This document shows, piece after piece, positions 1 through 10,334 of a stretch of DNA of 64,000 bases. Each line of letters begins with the position of its first letter. The stretch's first letter is position 1. A program made the position numbers and the translations under genes. The notes beneath the pieces were generated by a model. It was not told where the DNA came from. It was given only the letters and a program-made list of their open reading frames with translations, and did no database searches. Origin of the DNA: Anniella stebbinsi (lineage: Eukaryota; Chordata; Lepidosauria; Squamata; Anniellidae); NCBI GenBank assembly GCA_029215795.1, contig JARDYH010000003.1, forward strand, positions 256,812,562 through 256,876,561. The letters run 5' to 3'.

Positions 1-480
1 TAGGATAGGAGATAAAGATTATTAACTTTAAAAGTCAGCATATCTGTAGAATCAGGTGAACTAACCGTGAGAGAAATTTACTGTGGGAGAAATACTCCTG
101 GGTACCTTTTTCTGTCTTTTGCAGTTATTTATTTTTACAACCTTTTCAAAATCATCTTTAAAAAAACGAACACCTTGTTCTGTTTTAACTCATCTCAAAA
201 ACTTTTTCCACATGTAAAATACCGGAGGGGGATGCTGGGCTATTACAAGGATATCCTGACTGCCATGGATTGCCGTTATCTCTTCAGTGTAGTTGGGGTC
301 AGGGAACTAGTCCCTAATTTGCAAGGGTCGCTCATTGAGACCGATAATGCCCGAAAAAGTGCCACCGGTCATTTTAACTACTGTGCGTGTTGCCTTGTGA
401 TAAACAAAGTGCGTCATCAGATGGGGGGGGGGGGGGAATCGTGTTTCCCTACCATTGCTTTCCACCCTGCTTCTGTCCCA
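1..480. other. Non-coding, no recognised element
   Basis: No gene or repeat recognised apart from a run of 14 G at 423-436. A 166-codon frame covers 67-567, but its 3' part is a LINE tail and its protein resembles nothing I know, so I treat it as chance. Confidence 0.5.
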
Positions 481-582
481 CCATACTTTATTTTATTATT
501 TTATTATTTATTTATTACATTTTTATACTGCCCGATAGCCGAGGCTCTCCGGGCAGTGCACAATTAACATAAAATAAGGCAA
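481..582 (-). repeat. LINE 3' tail (L2/CR1-like), minus strand
   Basis: T-rich start with TTATTTATT units followed by a block (ACTGCCCGATAGCCGAGGC...CTCCGGGCAG) that recurs at 9815-9890 and 31925-31960, where it is the 3' untranslated end of a LINE. Read on the minus strand it ends in an (AATAAA)n-like tail. Only the last 100 bases or so are kept, typical of 5'-truncated LINE copies. Confidence 0.7.
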
Positions 583-736
583 CTCATCTTTGATGCATAG
601 CTCTCTATGCAATTCCCTCTTCGTTAGAGGCATGCACGCCCAGTCATATAGCATTCCATGGTCTAGGGCAGACAATAAAGTTTATCCTCAGCAGTATTTT
701 ATCTCCAAGGTAAGTATTTTGCCTTTCCATGTTGAA

Positions 737-1082
737 GGGTGCCTCTACAAGAGCGATTTAAAGCTCTTTCAAGGCGCATAAATTTTTTTACCTCTACAAG
801 AGCAGAGTGCAAATCGGGGGTTGAGGCGCTTTTTATCTCCGATTATTCGCATTATCGAATGCGCGTTAAATAGCGAGGTTTTTTTCTCCACGGCTGTTAA
901 AGCGCATTTTGACCCTGTAAACAAGTGATTCTCTGCATTTCAGCCACTTTAAAGTGTGTTTCATTCTGCTGGTTATGTGCTTCACCGCATGTCGTTTAAA
1001 GGATTTAGGCGTAAAAGCGATTGCGAGAAGATGCGCATAATCGGAGAACCAGGCGTCAAACCGAATTCTTGTAGAGGGGACC
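737..1082. mobile_element. Non-autonomous DNA transposon, CTCTACAAGAG family, copy 1
   Basis: The left end GGGTGCCTCTACAAGAG and the right end TTGTAGAGGGGACC form inverted termini. The flanking triplet GAA occurs at 734-736 and 1083-1085, so a 3-bp target duplication is possible. A second copy of almost the same length, in opposite orientation, is at 4420-4768. Shared interior blocks include GCTCTTTCAAGGCGCAT and CGAATGCGCGTTAAATAGCG. There is no transposase frame. GG ends with a 3-bp duplication would suit the PIF/Harbinger superfamily, but that is an inference. Confidence 0.65.
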
Positions 1083-1548
1083 GAACTCTGATGGTCAGTA
1101 TGGAAGAAAATAAAGGCATATTATGGGGTCCCTTCCCTTATTAATGGAAGTTTTTGGGAGCAAGAGACAATTTCCCCCCCCTCAAAACACGTAAGCATAA
1201 CTGTATGTAGCTTCCCTGCAATGGACTTGATATCACAACTGAACCACCTGCATTTCAGGTGGTATTTTAAATTCACACAGCGATGACACTCAAAGAATAA
1301 AAAGCATGGAGATCAGCCCTCTGAAACAATTGTGTATTGTGCATTTGCTCAATAGCTATTGTGCTTGAACAGCTGTTCTGAAAGAATGTTTGTTGTACCG
1401 ACTCGTGTTTATCAAAAGACGCAGCCTGCATAGCGCCACGTCAGAATACACTGGGGATGAGTGAGATTTTCATTTAGTTCGTTTGTTTGATAAGAACATA
1501 CCGAAATTCACACATTTCTCTATAAACCAGATGGGAAGAACATGAGAT
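1083..1548. other. Non-coding, no recognised element
   Basis: No gene, repeat family or microsatellite recognised. Confidence 0.4.
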
Positions 1549-1695
1549 CAATGGAGGCTGGTGGCGCCGATGTCAATGGGGCAGTAAATCTGCTCCGGGT
1601 TTCAGTCAGAACCGGTCAGAACTCTAAAGGAGCTATCCAAGAAACACAGAGTAGATTTACCACCCTACTGACTTTGGAGCGACCTGCTTCCACTG
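1549..1695. mobile_element. hAT-type MITE, CAATGGAGGCTGGTGGC family, 147 bp
   Basis: Starts CAATGGAGGCTGG and ends GCTTCCACTG, with imperfect inverted arms through the whole element. The 8 bases before it (CATGAGAT, 1541-1548) and after it (CATGAGGT, 1696-1703) match at 7 of 8, the duplication length of hAT elements. Relatives are at 31698-32058, 40367-40445, 42056-42270 and 52331-52586. The shared core is AACTCTAAAGGAGCTATCC. It has no coding capacity. Confidence 0.75.
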
Positions 1696-1885
1696 CATGA
1701 GGTTTAAAACATTCAAATGTGGGAGAAAGCAAAGCGGGCATATTCATCCACCCTGGCCTGGGGCTTTCAGTGCTCTGGATCACTGTACAGTATATATTCA
1801 GCCATGTTTGTGGTACTGAATTGGATTGCCATTTTCTCTCGCTCTCTTTCTCTAACAAGCTCCTCACCTTTAACGGCTATATGGT

Positions 1886-2275
1886 AAATTGCATATCCTC
1901 CTAAACTACCAAGTGGCTTCTTGGAAGTTAATGCAGGGTCAGCGCAAATGGATTTTCAGAGTCCTTATGACAGCTAAAAGACATATATTATCATTTTGGA
2001 AGGACAAATGCTCACCTCCCATTATGCAATGGACTGAGAACTTAACGTTATCAACATTTGAACAGGTGTTATATAGGTGCGACCTGCGAGTGGATAAATA
2101 CGTGGATATATGCTCTGCTTTTCTTGAAACCTATGTATAACTCCCTTTTTTTAAAAAAAAATGAATGGCATACCTGATGGGAAAAAATATGATATTCCTA
2201 TATATGTTACATTTTTTTCACGATTTATTTTTTTGTTCTGTTTTGTCAATATTCACAATAAAAAGAAAAAAATAA
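1886..2275 (+). pseudogene. L1 LINE, ORF2 C-terminal end and 3' tail
   Basis: A frame through 1889-2140 gives a peptide containing AKRHILSFWKDKCSPP and DKYVDICSAFLETY, which resembles the carboxy terminus of vertebrate L1 ORF2 ('AKK.I...WK...P' then '..W..FL..'). It is followed by an AT-rich untranslated end with AATAAAAAGAAAAAAATAAG near 2257-2276, a plausible poly(A) end. The reverse transcriptase and endonuclease are missing, so this is a 5'-truncated dead copy. Confidence 0.6.
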
Positions 2276-3848
2276 GTATACTATGGTCCTCTCTGAATAC
2301 ATATTACACAGCTACCTTAGGTAGTCATAAACAAGCAGGAGAGAGTAGGTGTGCTAGCTCTCGGCTGCCTGCATGTTCCCATTGAGCTAAACAATGCAGG
2401 GACACTCTGCCCCTGAGTTTTCTGTGACATCCAAACCCAGTATTATGGGTAGTTGCAGGAAGAACAACTCACATGTATAACAATGCTTTGTTCTTGGGTT
2501 AGAAGTATGGGTTGCTGCTCCCCCAACAGCCCACAATTCCTGACTCAGACATCATAAACAACAAAGTAGCGATGGAGGATCCCTGGGTTGTTTAGTCCAG
2601 TGGGGGAGGCTAGTAGCTGCCACTCACCCCCACTTCATTCCCATCCCAACAACCCACCATTTGACAAACCATGGGTTGCTTTGTGACGTGCTGTCTTTCC
2701 CGGCCAAGGAAGCAGGACCCCTGTTGGGTAAAGTGAGGAAGATACATGACTACTGTAACTTGAGGAGCATTTCCACTTTCTTCAAAGACATGCAACGACT
2801 TCCAGAGGAGCGGGAAGGTGACTGAACCCTGACCTTTGTCGTGGCAGGAAAACAGAAGAGCATGTGAATGAGTAACGGCAAAGACGAAAACATGGTTTAT
2901 GGCTCGGAGACGTGTTTGGCAGCCCAAAGCCCTCATGTCCTGTTCTTGTTTTTAATATGGTCTTGACAACATTGGCCCTGCATCTGGCTTAAAAGTGTCA
3001 TCAATGGCCTGCCCATCCCTCTTTTTAACCTATGTAATAGAACTTGTTCCAGTTACTCCCTGCTATGAAAGGAATCATTCTTCCATACCAGGTAAGTGAG
3101 CCAAGTCTAAGCACAGCAATTTGTGATTAATCTAGAGCCATTTCGGCAAAAAAGACATATATTTGGAATCAAGAAGAGCACCCTCAGCAGAGTCAAAGTT
3201 CCATCTATGCAAGTCATCAACTCAAAGAGCTACACTGAACAAGTAACCTTTCTTTGACTCATGCAAAGTTTACCTCAGCAGCAGTGGCAACCTCATATAT
3301 CAAAGGAGGGCATGTTGTGCAAGTCAGAATTTGAGCATGGAGAATTATGCAGGTAGAAAGGATGGGGCAGGCTAAAAAAGAAAAAAATCTGCTTGTAAAG
3401 ACATCTTAAATACTCCCTCATATCACTTACCGAAGCCATTGATTTTATTCCCTTATGCATTCAGTGCTGTCTTGACAGAGATTTCGTGTTTAAATTCTAG
3501 GTTGACAAGGTCACATTGGGAGCAGTTTACCAGAAAGAGGAATTTATTTCATCATGACAGCAAAAGCTCATCACTATCCCAGCCAAATTCCTTGGCAAGG
3601 TGGTAATACTACAGGCTAGGGCAATTTCTTGCCCATCCATGTACTTAATGTAAAATGTGCCGCTTTTTTATTACGTCTTTGCTCAATGTTGTAGTTATTC
3701 AATAGATTCCATGGAAATTAATAATACAGAAAAAGCAATGACTACCATCCTCAGATGTAACTGGATAAATCACATGGTGCTCTGAGGACTTCAGCAGGTT
3801 TTCTCATAATTAATCCAGTCCAATGTAGGGGTATCTACACCACCAACA
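2276..3848. other. Non-coding stretch, mostly unrecognised
   Basis: No gene recognised. Parts of 2490-2690 carry AACCCATGG/CCATGGGTT-like words in both orientations and may be a decayed palindromic MITE. The rest looks like single-copy sequence. Confidence 0.35.
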
Positions 3849-3850
3849 TA

Positions 3851-3872
3851 TAGTAGTAGTAGTAGTAGTAGT
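3851..3872. repeat. (TAG)n microsatellite
   Basis: About seven perfect TAG units. Confidence 0.95.
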
Positions 3873-3884
3873 GGGTGGGTGTCA

Positions 3885-4035
3885 TATTTTAGAGTGAGGA
3901 CTGGAATTATCCACCATAACTACTCCAGGAGGCATATTCCCCTCATCAAATGCCTCCTTTGTGACATCATCATATAGCCAAATCAGATTGGCTACACTGC
4001 ACCATGATGTCATCACATTCACTATATGAGTCCTG
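3885..4035. repeat. Unnamed dispersed repeat, copy 1
   Basis: Shares an ordered series of words with 26650-26775, including CATCAT.TAGCC.AATC followed by GGTTAC or GGCTAC and CATGATG. I do not recognise the family. Confidence 0.4.
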
Positions 4036-4419
4036 ACTGGCCGCCAGTTCTGACCACTCAAAGCATTGTTCAGAAAATCAGCAATGCTGGTGACCAGGAA
4101 GAGATTGAGATGGATATAGTCCCGCACAAACACACAGAGACATCTTTCTCCCACTGCTGCAGCGTTCTATCGTTTCTTGCTAAACGCAGCTATAGCTACT
4201 GTACATGGGTTAGTCAAACTGGGCTTACAGAGTTTGGGTAATATCAAATATACAAGTTGAGAGGGAGCAGGTCACCCAGAGAGGCCACACAAGTCTTTAA
4301 TGCACCAGCACTCTCCCAAAAGCAACACTTTGAAATTCTCATCCTAAGAAGGTCCATCTCACTTCCTCTTTCTTAGCCTTCTGACCAGTGTGAAGACTTC
4401 CTTGTTCCAACAGGCATTA
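4036..4419. other. Non-coding, no recognised element
   Basis: Nothing recognised on either strand. Confidence 0.35.
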
Positions 4420-4768
4420 GGGTCCCCTCTACAAGATTTCACTTTGATGCCCGGTTGCCCGATTATGCGCATATACGGATAAGCGCATTTACTCCTAACA
4501 CCTATTCACGAGAGGTGGTGAAGCGCATTACGGGCTGCATGAAATGTGTTTTAAAGTTGTTTACATGCGGAGAATCGCATGTTTACATGGCCATAAGGCG
4601 CTTTACCTCCCACGGTAAATTTTAAGTCGCTATTTAACGCGCATTCGATAATGTGAATAATCGGAGGTAAAAAGTGCCTCAACCCCCCCGATTTGCGCTC
4701 CGCTCTTGTAGAGGTAAAATCTGTAATGCGCCTTGAAAGAGCTTTAAATTGCTCTTGTAGAGGCACCC
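4420..4768. mobile_element. Non-autonomous DNA transposon, CTCTACAAGAG family, copy 2
   Basis: Begins GGGTCCCCTCTACAAG and ends CTTGTAGAGGCACCC. It is the inverted counterpart of 737-1082 and nearly the same length (349 against 346). The flanking triplets are TTA (4417-4419) and TTG (4769-4771), a two-of-three match. The interior repeats CTCTTGTAGAGG near 4710, as copy 1 does near 791. There is no transposase frame. Confidence 0.7.
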
Positions 4769-4963
4769 TTGGTCTGCTGACCTGCTATATTTCTAATCTG
4801 TTATTTTTAGGGATGACACGGGAATCCGAGAGGGGGTGGAATCTGGGGGACACACTAGGCACACGCACACACTGCTCAGCATCCTAGATAGACCCCAGTC
4901 CACAGATTGCTGCACTTGCCCGACTTGGCACACGCTGAGTTGAGCAAGCACGAAAGTCCTCAC

Positions 4964-5125
4964 TAGGGTGGCCATATGAAAAGGAGGACCGGGCTCCTGT
5001 ATCTTTAATGGTTGCATAGAAAAGGGAATCTCAGCAGGTGTCGTTTGAATGTATGCAGCACCTGGTGAAATTCCCTCTTCATCGCAACCATTAAAGCTGC
5101 AGGAGCCCTGCCTTCTTGACCAGGC
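4964..5125. mobile_element. hAT-like MITE, TAGGGTGACC family, short subtype
   Basis: Starts TAGGGTGGCCATATGAAAAG and contains the two palindromic halves GGGAATCTCAGCAGGTGTC and TGGTGAAATTCCCTC. It ends near CTTGACCAGG, as the copy at 25082-25242 does, so both belong to a subtype that lost the last bases of the right inverted end. No clear 8-bp duplication. Confidence 0.65.
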
Positions 5126-6269
5126 GAGTGTTGCGCTTGCATTTGGAGGTTCAATGGGACACGCTCACATGTTTTGCAAGCAAACATGAAATTCTCCTAT
5201 GTCTGTCCTTCCAAATAACCGCATCCAGGATTGCGCTGCGCAAGTCCCTTTTCCCGTGCCTTTTGGAGGAGACCTCAAAGCAATTCTCTCCACAGAAAAA
5301 ATGATTTTGCCTCATGGTTGGTTGGTTTATACAGCTTCACAAAAGCAAGTCTGGGCATTTAGGCAGGTATTTCTGTTTTTATCTTCACCCAACAACTCAC
5401 TTCCCAATGTGAAAAAGATGGGCCATATTTTGACCGGCCCCTGTATTTAAAAACATTATTCAGTTTTAGGAGAGAACTGCTGGATTGCATTTTTTGGTGA
5501 TGCACAATTTTGCGCATTTTGAGGTGATATAGACATAAACAATACCCAGCTGCTGGCGCTTGCAGTTTGACAACCAGGTATGAATTTGTCACTAATTTTC
5601 CCGCTCTCCCTCCACAGTAGCTAAGTGATGGACTTCAAGAAAAGCTGGCTGCTGGGAAAAAGAACAGAATAGGAAAGGCCAAAATCTCCACGGCCGGATA
5701 TGGAACAAACATGTTTACTCTCAAAGAGAAATTCTCCCACAGCTTTCCCTCCCCTCCCCTCCTCCATTCATCGTAAGCTGAGGTACTATTTATAACAGCA
5801 GCAGAAATAAGACATGTTTAGACACACATGTCATTTTACAATTCCTTTTCCCCTACCTTCCATGTTACCTAGCTGGAAGAGGTTGCCGTCAGCTTACGTG
5901 CATGATAAATACTAACTGAAGGTTCTGTAATGCACCCTTCATTTGACTGGCATTTCAGATTCCCCCATTTTGTCATATCTTGTAAAAAAGAAACCAAAAC
6001 AAGTTTGGTGGTATTAAAAAAAATAAATGCTGTAAGCTAATCCTGAGAAACGCTGAGAAACCAGAAGGAGGGAGGGTGTACTTTATACTCTTTGCCTTGT
6101 AGCTTGCACTGTGCTTAACTTGAGCCAGAACCTGCCTGCACAGGTAAAAAGAGTATCTCTGACCATGTGTAAATTACCTTTCTCTCACCACTGAGTTACC
6201 GCAAACAGTCTGGAATGGGTGAAAAGCATATTAGTGAAGAGTGCATAAAAAAAAAAACGCGTTCTGCTT
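5126..6269. other. Non-coding, no recognised element
   Basis: About 1.1 kb without a recognised gene or repeat. Pyrimidine-rich around 5738-5765. Confidence 0.4.
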
Positions 6270-6420
6270 TATTATTGTGTTTAACTTTTTATTATTTATC
6301 CTTGTTGTAATTGTGTCGTTAACAATTATTTTAAATGTTTTTTATGTAAACCACTTAGGGATGTTATTATATTAAGCAGCATACAGGTATTATTATTAAT
6401 AAATAAAGTAAGTAAGTAAG
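6270..6420 (+). repeat. LINE/SINE 3' end of L2 type
   Basis: Contains TATGTAAACCACTTAGGGATG, an A/T-rich body and a terminal AATAAATAAAGTAAGTAAG. This matches the way L2-derived 3' ends finish (the 'aaaccacttagg' block, then a short A-rich microsatellite). No coding sequence remains. Confidence 0.55.
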
Positions 6421-6534
6421 AAACTCCAGGCAGATTTGAGCACTTCTTCTTTCTTGCCCTGACTCACTTGTTTTGTCAGAAATGAGGCTGCACTTTACAC
6501 AAATTCTTAGTGATAAAAGGATGCACGTGTGCCT

Positions 6535-6612
6535 GATGCTGAGTCTGTCATCCTTTAGGTGTCAGGTGAAGACTTTTTCATTTGCTCAGGCTTTTTAGAC
6601 ACCTGAGACAGT
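6535..6612 (+). pseudogene. L2 LINE fragment, last ORF2 codons
   Basis: The stretch AGGTGAAGACTTTTTCATTT followed by GCTCAGGCTTTTTAG translates to a peptide like QVKTFSFAQAF-stop. It parallels the end of the L2 reading frame in the larger copy (RRQVKTFLFSQAF, near 10020-10060, minus strand). Confidence 0.55.
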
Positions 6613-6990
6613 ATGTTCAAGTCCAGAGGGACCTCTGTGGATATGGGTCTGCCGTGAGGATCCCACAGACCCTAAGCTTGCCCAAAGTTGTGGTTGAGGA
6701 AGAAGAGGAAGGATAGAGCGGCCAGCTCTACTCCTGCTGATGGGAGTTCAGACACCCATCTGAAAGGAGAATCCAGAGCTGTGCACCTCAACGATTGCCC
6801 TGCTTAAGTGCCCAACCAAGAAGACAAAGGGCACACTTGGGAAGCCCCCACTGATACCAGAATGCAGAGCTCTAAGCTAAGATCCTTCTCTTTTAAACTC
6901 TTGCTAGCTCACAGCTGAGGGGTAGAGTTTGGAGCCTCAGAAGGCTTCCTATGCTTTATAGGATCTCAGTTGGGCTCACCCCCATTGATG
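6613..6990. other. Non-coding, no recognised element
   Basis: Follows the L2 scrap. Nothing recognised. Confidence 0.3.
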
Positions 6991-7140
6991 CAATAATAAT
7001 AATAATTAATAATAATAATAATAATAATATATTTATTTCTTACCCGCCTTTCCCTCTGGATCGAGGCAGGGAACAACATTAAATACAAAACAGCATAAAT
7101 ACATAAAACTGATTAAAAACATATAAAACTAATGTACCAT
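6991..7140 (-). repeat. (AAT)n plus LINE/SINE 3' tail, minus strand
   Basis: An interrupted (AAT)n run (6993-7030) leads into ATTTATTTCTTACCCGCCTT and a decayed TCGAGGCAGGGAACAACATT. Read on the minus strand this is an L2-type 3' end with its A/T microsatellite. Confidence 0.6.
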
Positions 7141-7237
7141 CTCTTGTACATGGGCTCCCAGTGGGAGTCATCCTTGGCCTGATTTAGTCAGGAATATAGG
7201 AAGCTGCTTGATATTGAGTCCGTATAGCTCAGTATTT

Positions 7238-7676
7238 GGCCCTTTCTACACCTAATGGTGTAGAGGGAGGGCCTGGGGACGATCCCGGACCTACTAGCTT
7301 CCAGGATCCTCCTCCTCTTTCCAAACAGGAAGCGCGACATCCTGGCTTTCTGCCAGGACATTGTGACGTCACACCCACCATTTTTTAAAAAAGGGTCAGA
7401 AGAGCACACTTGCACTCTATAGAACAAGTAAGGGATGGCAGGCTTGCATCTCCCCTTTCCCCTGATGGGCATGGAGCCACCCTGTGTGGCTCCATGCTCA
7501 TTTCTGGTGCCTGCTTCCCTGGGACCGTGGGAAGAATCGGGTTTTCCCAGGATTTCTTTATCCCTCAGAAAACCTGTGCCCATCCCCTCTGCCCCCGGGA
7601 CTCCCTGTGCATCATTTGGATGCCCCAGGAACAGCCAGGGATGTTCCCAGGGGAAAAGGCTGGTGTAGAAATGGCC
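7238..7676. mobile_element. MITE with GGCCCTTTCTACACC ends, 439 bp
   Basis: The left end GGCCCTTTCTACACC has a near inverted partner GGTGTAGAAATGGCC at 7662-7676. TTT flanks both sides and may be a 3-bp duplication, though it lies in a T run. No transposase; a 184-codon minus frame across it (7188-7742) is a by-product of GC-rich sequence. It splits a SINE. Confidence 0.55.
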
Positions 7677-7696
7677 TTTTTCTACACCAGAGGGCC

Positions 7697-7767
7697 ACCA
7701 TGGCCAATGGTCAGGGATTCTAGAAGTTGTAGTCCAAAACATCTAGAGAGCACCAGGTTGCCTACCC
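7697..7767. repeat. Half copy of the 'TTGTAGTCCAAAACATCT' repeat
   Basis: GAAGTTGTAGTCCAAAACAT followed by CACCAGGTTGCC is one arm of a palindromic repeat seen at 28512-28820, 34647-34780 and 53865-53925. Confidence 0.55.
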
Positions 7768-7903
7768 TGATCTACAAAGACTTGCAGCAGCTCTCCAGGA
7801 TTGTAGACAGGGGAGTTTCCCGGCTGTACTTGGCGACATGAGAGATTGGAACTGTGACCCCTTTTTTGTATGTGCTCCGCCACTGAGCCAAGGTCCTTCC
7901 CCC

Positions 7904-8446
7904 AAAGGTTACCTGGACTGCACACTTACCACCTGCTTCTTGCTGCTGGGCTCGGGCCCCTGGTCAATCTCCTTCAGGCCTTGTTCAGAGTCCTACATGT
8001 AGGAATGTATGAGGATTTTGTTTCAGTTTGCAAATCACTCAAAAATGTCCCATTCACAAGCCTGAATGTGAACAGCAGCACATTATGTTCTAAATAAAAA
8101 CTGAGCAAAGAAGAAAAAAGAAACAGCCTCTTTCAAGTGAAATTGTCATAATTGGAACTGTCATTTCAAAGGGGGACCTGCTCTCCTTTCAAGTCACACC
8201 TTTTGACTGAAGGGCAGCCACGTGGAGTCTGTTCAAAAGCATCTCATAAGACCCCTTTCTAATAGTCTTTGGAACTCAACTTTAATCACATTTGCTTCCT
8301 TCTGTAGACAAAGGAGACCCTGCTCACCTTGTTGAACACCAAATGATCTTTTCCATTTCACTGGGAGGAAAACATGTACAGTCCACCTGCATACTGTGGG
8401 AACCAACAAGTGGATACCTCTCCTGAAGGATCCCCTCCTCCCACAT
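7904..8446. other. Non-coding, no recognised element
   Basis: No gene or repeat recognised in about 540 bases. Confidence 0.35.
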
Positions 8447-8700
8447 GAACCTGTCTGGTGCTGACATCATCTTCAGAAGCTCTTCTCTGGATACCTTCAG
8501 CAGGACCGACAGAGAACAAGGCTTTCTTAGCTGTGGTGCTGAATTTATGGAATAATCTTCCCAGGGAGGCGCACTCTAATGCCCAATCTTATACCTGCCC
8601 AACAGTGGGCAAAGTTTTTTTAAAAAAATTCCAAGCCTATTTGAGCATTGTTTAGACTGTTTTGCTGCTGGTTAGAGTTTTGCCACTGTGACAATAGAAG
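8447..8700 (+). pseudogene. L2-type LINE fragment, ORF2 C-terminus
   Basis: Frame 8458-8655 ends in LNLWNNLPREAHSNAQSY and KVFLKKFQAYLSI. This is the L2/CR1-type end ('..WN.LP.E.R.....L..F...LK..LF'), comparable to QLWNDLLDEARLGPTLLSF in the larger copy at about 10100. It is truncated at both sides, with only this end kept. Confidence 0.65.
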
Positions 8701-8947
8701 CAACTGTGTGGGCAACTTGGCCACCATTTTGCGCCTTCCACAATGGCCTAGCCCTAGCATTGCTCTGAGGCATGGTGGAATGAAATGGTAGTCTCCACAC
8801 ACAGACACAGAAAAAACCGTGGTGGAGACTATTCAGATCACATTTAGCAAAATATGCCTCTTTTTCTTGGAAAGATGGGAGCAAGGGAAACAAAATTTGC
8901 AGGCTTTTTTTTCCAGAAAATTCTCTTTTGAAAATTTTCAGCTCAGC

Positions 8948-8950
<3 letters not shown>

Positions 8951-8979
<29 letters not shown>
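8951..8979. repeat. (AT)n microsatellite
   Basis: About 14 perfect AT units. Confidence 0.95.
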
Positions 8980-8982
<3 letters not shown>

Positions 8983-9129
8983 TTGAGTTGTGTGGGGGGG
9001 CAGAGCTGACCTTAGGATAAACACCTCCCTGGGCAAGAAGTGACTTTGGTGTTGCCCTCCTGGTGGTCATCTTTACAGGGCTACCCAGAAGGGTTATGGG
9101 ACCTGGTGCAGATGTGATGTCAGCGCCCC

Positions 9130-9640
9130 CTCACCCCTGCTTAGCAATCCCCTCAGCTTGGCACCATCAAGCGACCACCCAGCTGTCGTAAATACTAGAG
9201 TTGAGCAATAAACAGCAGCTAGAGTTGGTCATTAAATAGTCCAAGGTCCAATAAGCCAAAGGTATCCACCTGAAGCCAAGGAAAACAAAACCAGATATAG
9301 GGAAGCGCTGAATAATAGTCAGAATTTTTCTGAGTTCAAGAATAATTCAAGCTGGGTCTACTGCTATGGATAAGCATAAACAACAATTGCTTCCAGCACC
9401 TGAATCGGGCCTGAGGCTTGTCTTTTATGCTGAGGCTGATTGATGAGCGAGGCCAGCTAGGTCGAGCTGCTATATCTTCTGCTTGCCCACGTGCTAAGCC
9501 CCTCCCAAACACTCTCAGGCTCAGCTCATCTGTGTCCTCCTCCAACCCAAAGAGAGGCACAACACCAGCTCACCCACCCCAAGGCCAGACCTGGAGGTGA
9601 GGGGTCTTATCATGCTAGGAAGCTGATTTTTACAAGAGCT
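9130..9640. other. Unrecognised; possibly LTR-like remnant
   Basis: No coding motif. The sequence has a long mixed-composition stretch like that at 49360-49705, but I could not find matching ends. Left as unassigned. Confidence 0.2.
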
Positions 9641-9750
9641 GAGATGAAATTTCTCAGGAGACCTTTTTCTGAGAACATTTCTGAGATTTCCCTTTTCCTC
9701 ACCCTCCTCTGGAAAAAAAAGACCAGTTTGCAGAAATTGAACTGAATATT

Positions 9751-9813
9751 CAGCTGGAGCGTGTTCAGAGGAGGGCAACGAGGATTATCAGGGGCCTGGA
9801 AATAAAGCCCTAT
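9751..9813 (+). pseudogene. CR1 LINE fragment interrupted by the L2 insertion
   Basis: Translates to a peptide like QLERVQRRATRIIRGLEIKP, the familiar CR1 ORF2 block (QLERVQRRAT) near the C-terminus. The CR1 reading stops exactly where the L2 tail begins on the minus strand (9814), so the L2 probably landed in this CR1. No downstream CR1 part is seen beyond 12310. Confidence 0.7.
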
Positions 9814-10010
9814 TTTATTTATTTATTTTATTCCATTTATATACCGCCCCATAGCCGAAGCTCTCTGGACGGTTTACAAAACTTAAAAACATTGAACAAT
9901 TAAAACAATGATATACAAAATTTAAAAGCATAAATCATAAAAACAAGTTAAAATTACAATATCCTTCTGGGTCAAAGCACAACAACAACACAAAAACACA
10001 AAAATCCTCA

Positions 10011-10334
10011 TCATATGCTGTTAAATGCCTGGGAGAAGAGGAAAGTCTTGACCTGGCGCCGAAAAGATAACAATGTTGGCCCCAGGCGAGCCTCGTCAAG
10101 GAGATCATTCCATAATTGGGGGGATACCACTGAAAAGGCCCTTTCCCTTGTTGCCACCCTCTGTGCCTCCCTTGGAGTAGACAACCGGAGGAGGACCTTC
10201 GATGTGGATCGTAGTGTATGGGTAGGTTCGTGTCGGGAGAGGCATTCCATCAGGTATTGTGGTCCCAAGCCGTGTAAGGCTTTATAGGTTAGAACAGCAC
10301 CTTGAATTGGGCTCAGAAACGTATAGGCAGCCAA
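10011..10334 (-). pseudogene. C-terminal segment of the L2 ORF2
   Basis: Third frame of the same LINE. It includes ALHGLGPQYLMECLSRH, RAFSVVSPQLWNDL and SFRRQVKTFLFSQAF, the usual end of L2/CR1-like ORF2 proteins. A stop follows and the 3' untranslated tail starts. Confidence 0.85.

Larger units (their letters stand above)
7189..7903 (-). mobile_element. tRNA-headed SINE, minus strand, interrupted by other repeats
   Basis: The 3' end (AGGAAGCTGCTTGATATTGAG, 7198 on) and the 5' half (7768-7903) are two ends of one SINE seen at 18535, 29402, 49706 and elsewhere. On the minus strand the 5' end has GGCTCAGTGGCGGAGCAC (A-box-like) and a decayed B box. A MITE at 7238-7676 and a further repeat at 7697-7767 lie between them. 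Confidence 0.6.

Noticed and set aside
67..567. 166-codon open frame on the plus strand
   Set aside because: Its end is a LINE tail and it contains low-complexity runs; no domain or exon signals.
7188..7742. 184-codon open frame on the minus strand
   Set aside because: It lies across a MITE and a SINE; openness comes from GC-rich sequence.
9130..9640. LTR element
   Set aside because: Similarity with 49360-49705 was only an impression; no ends.
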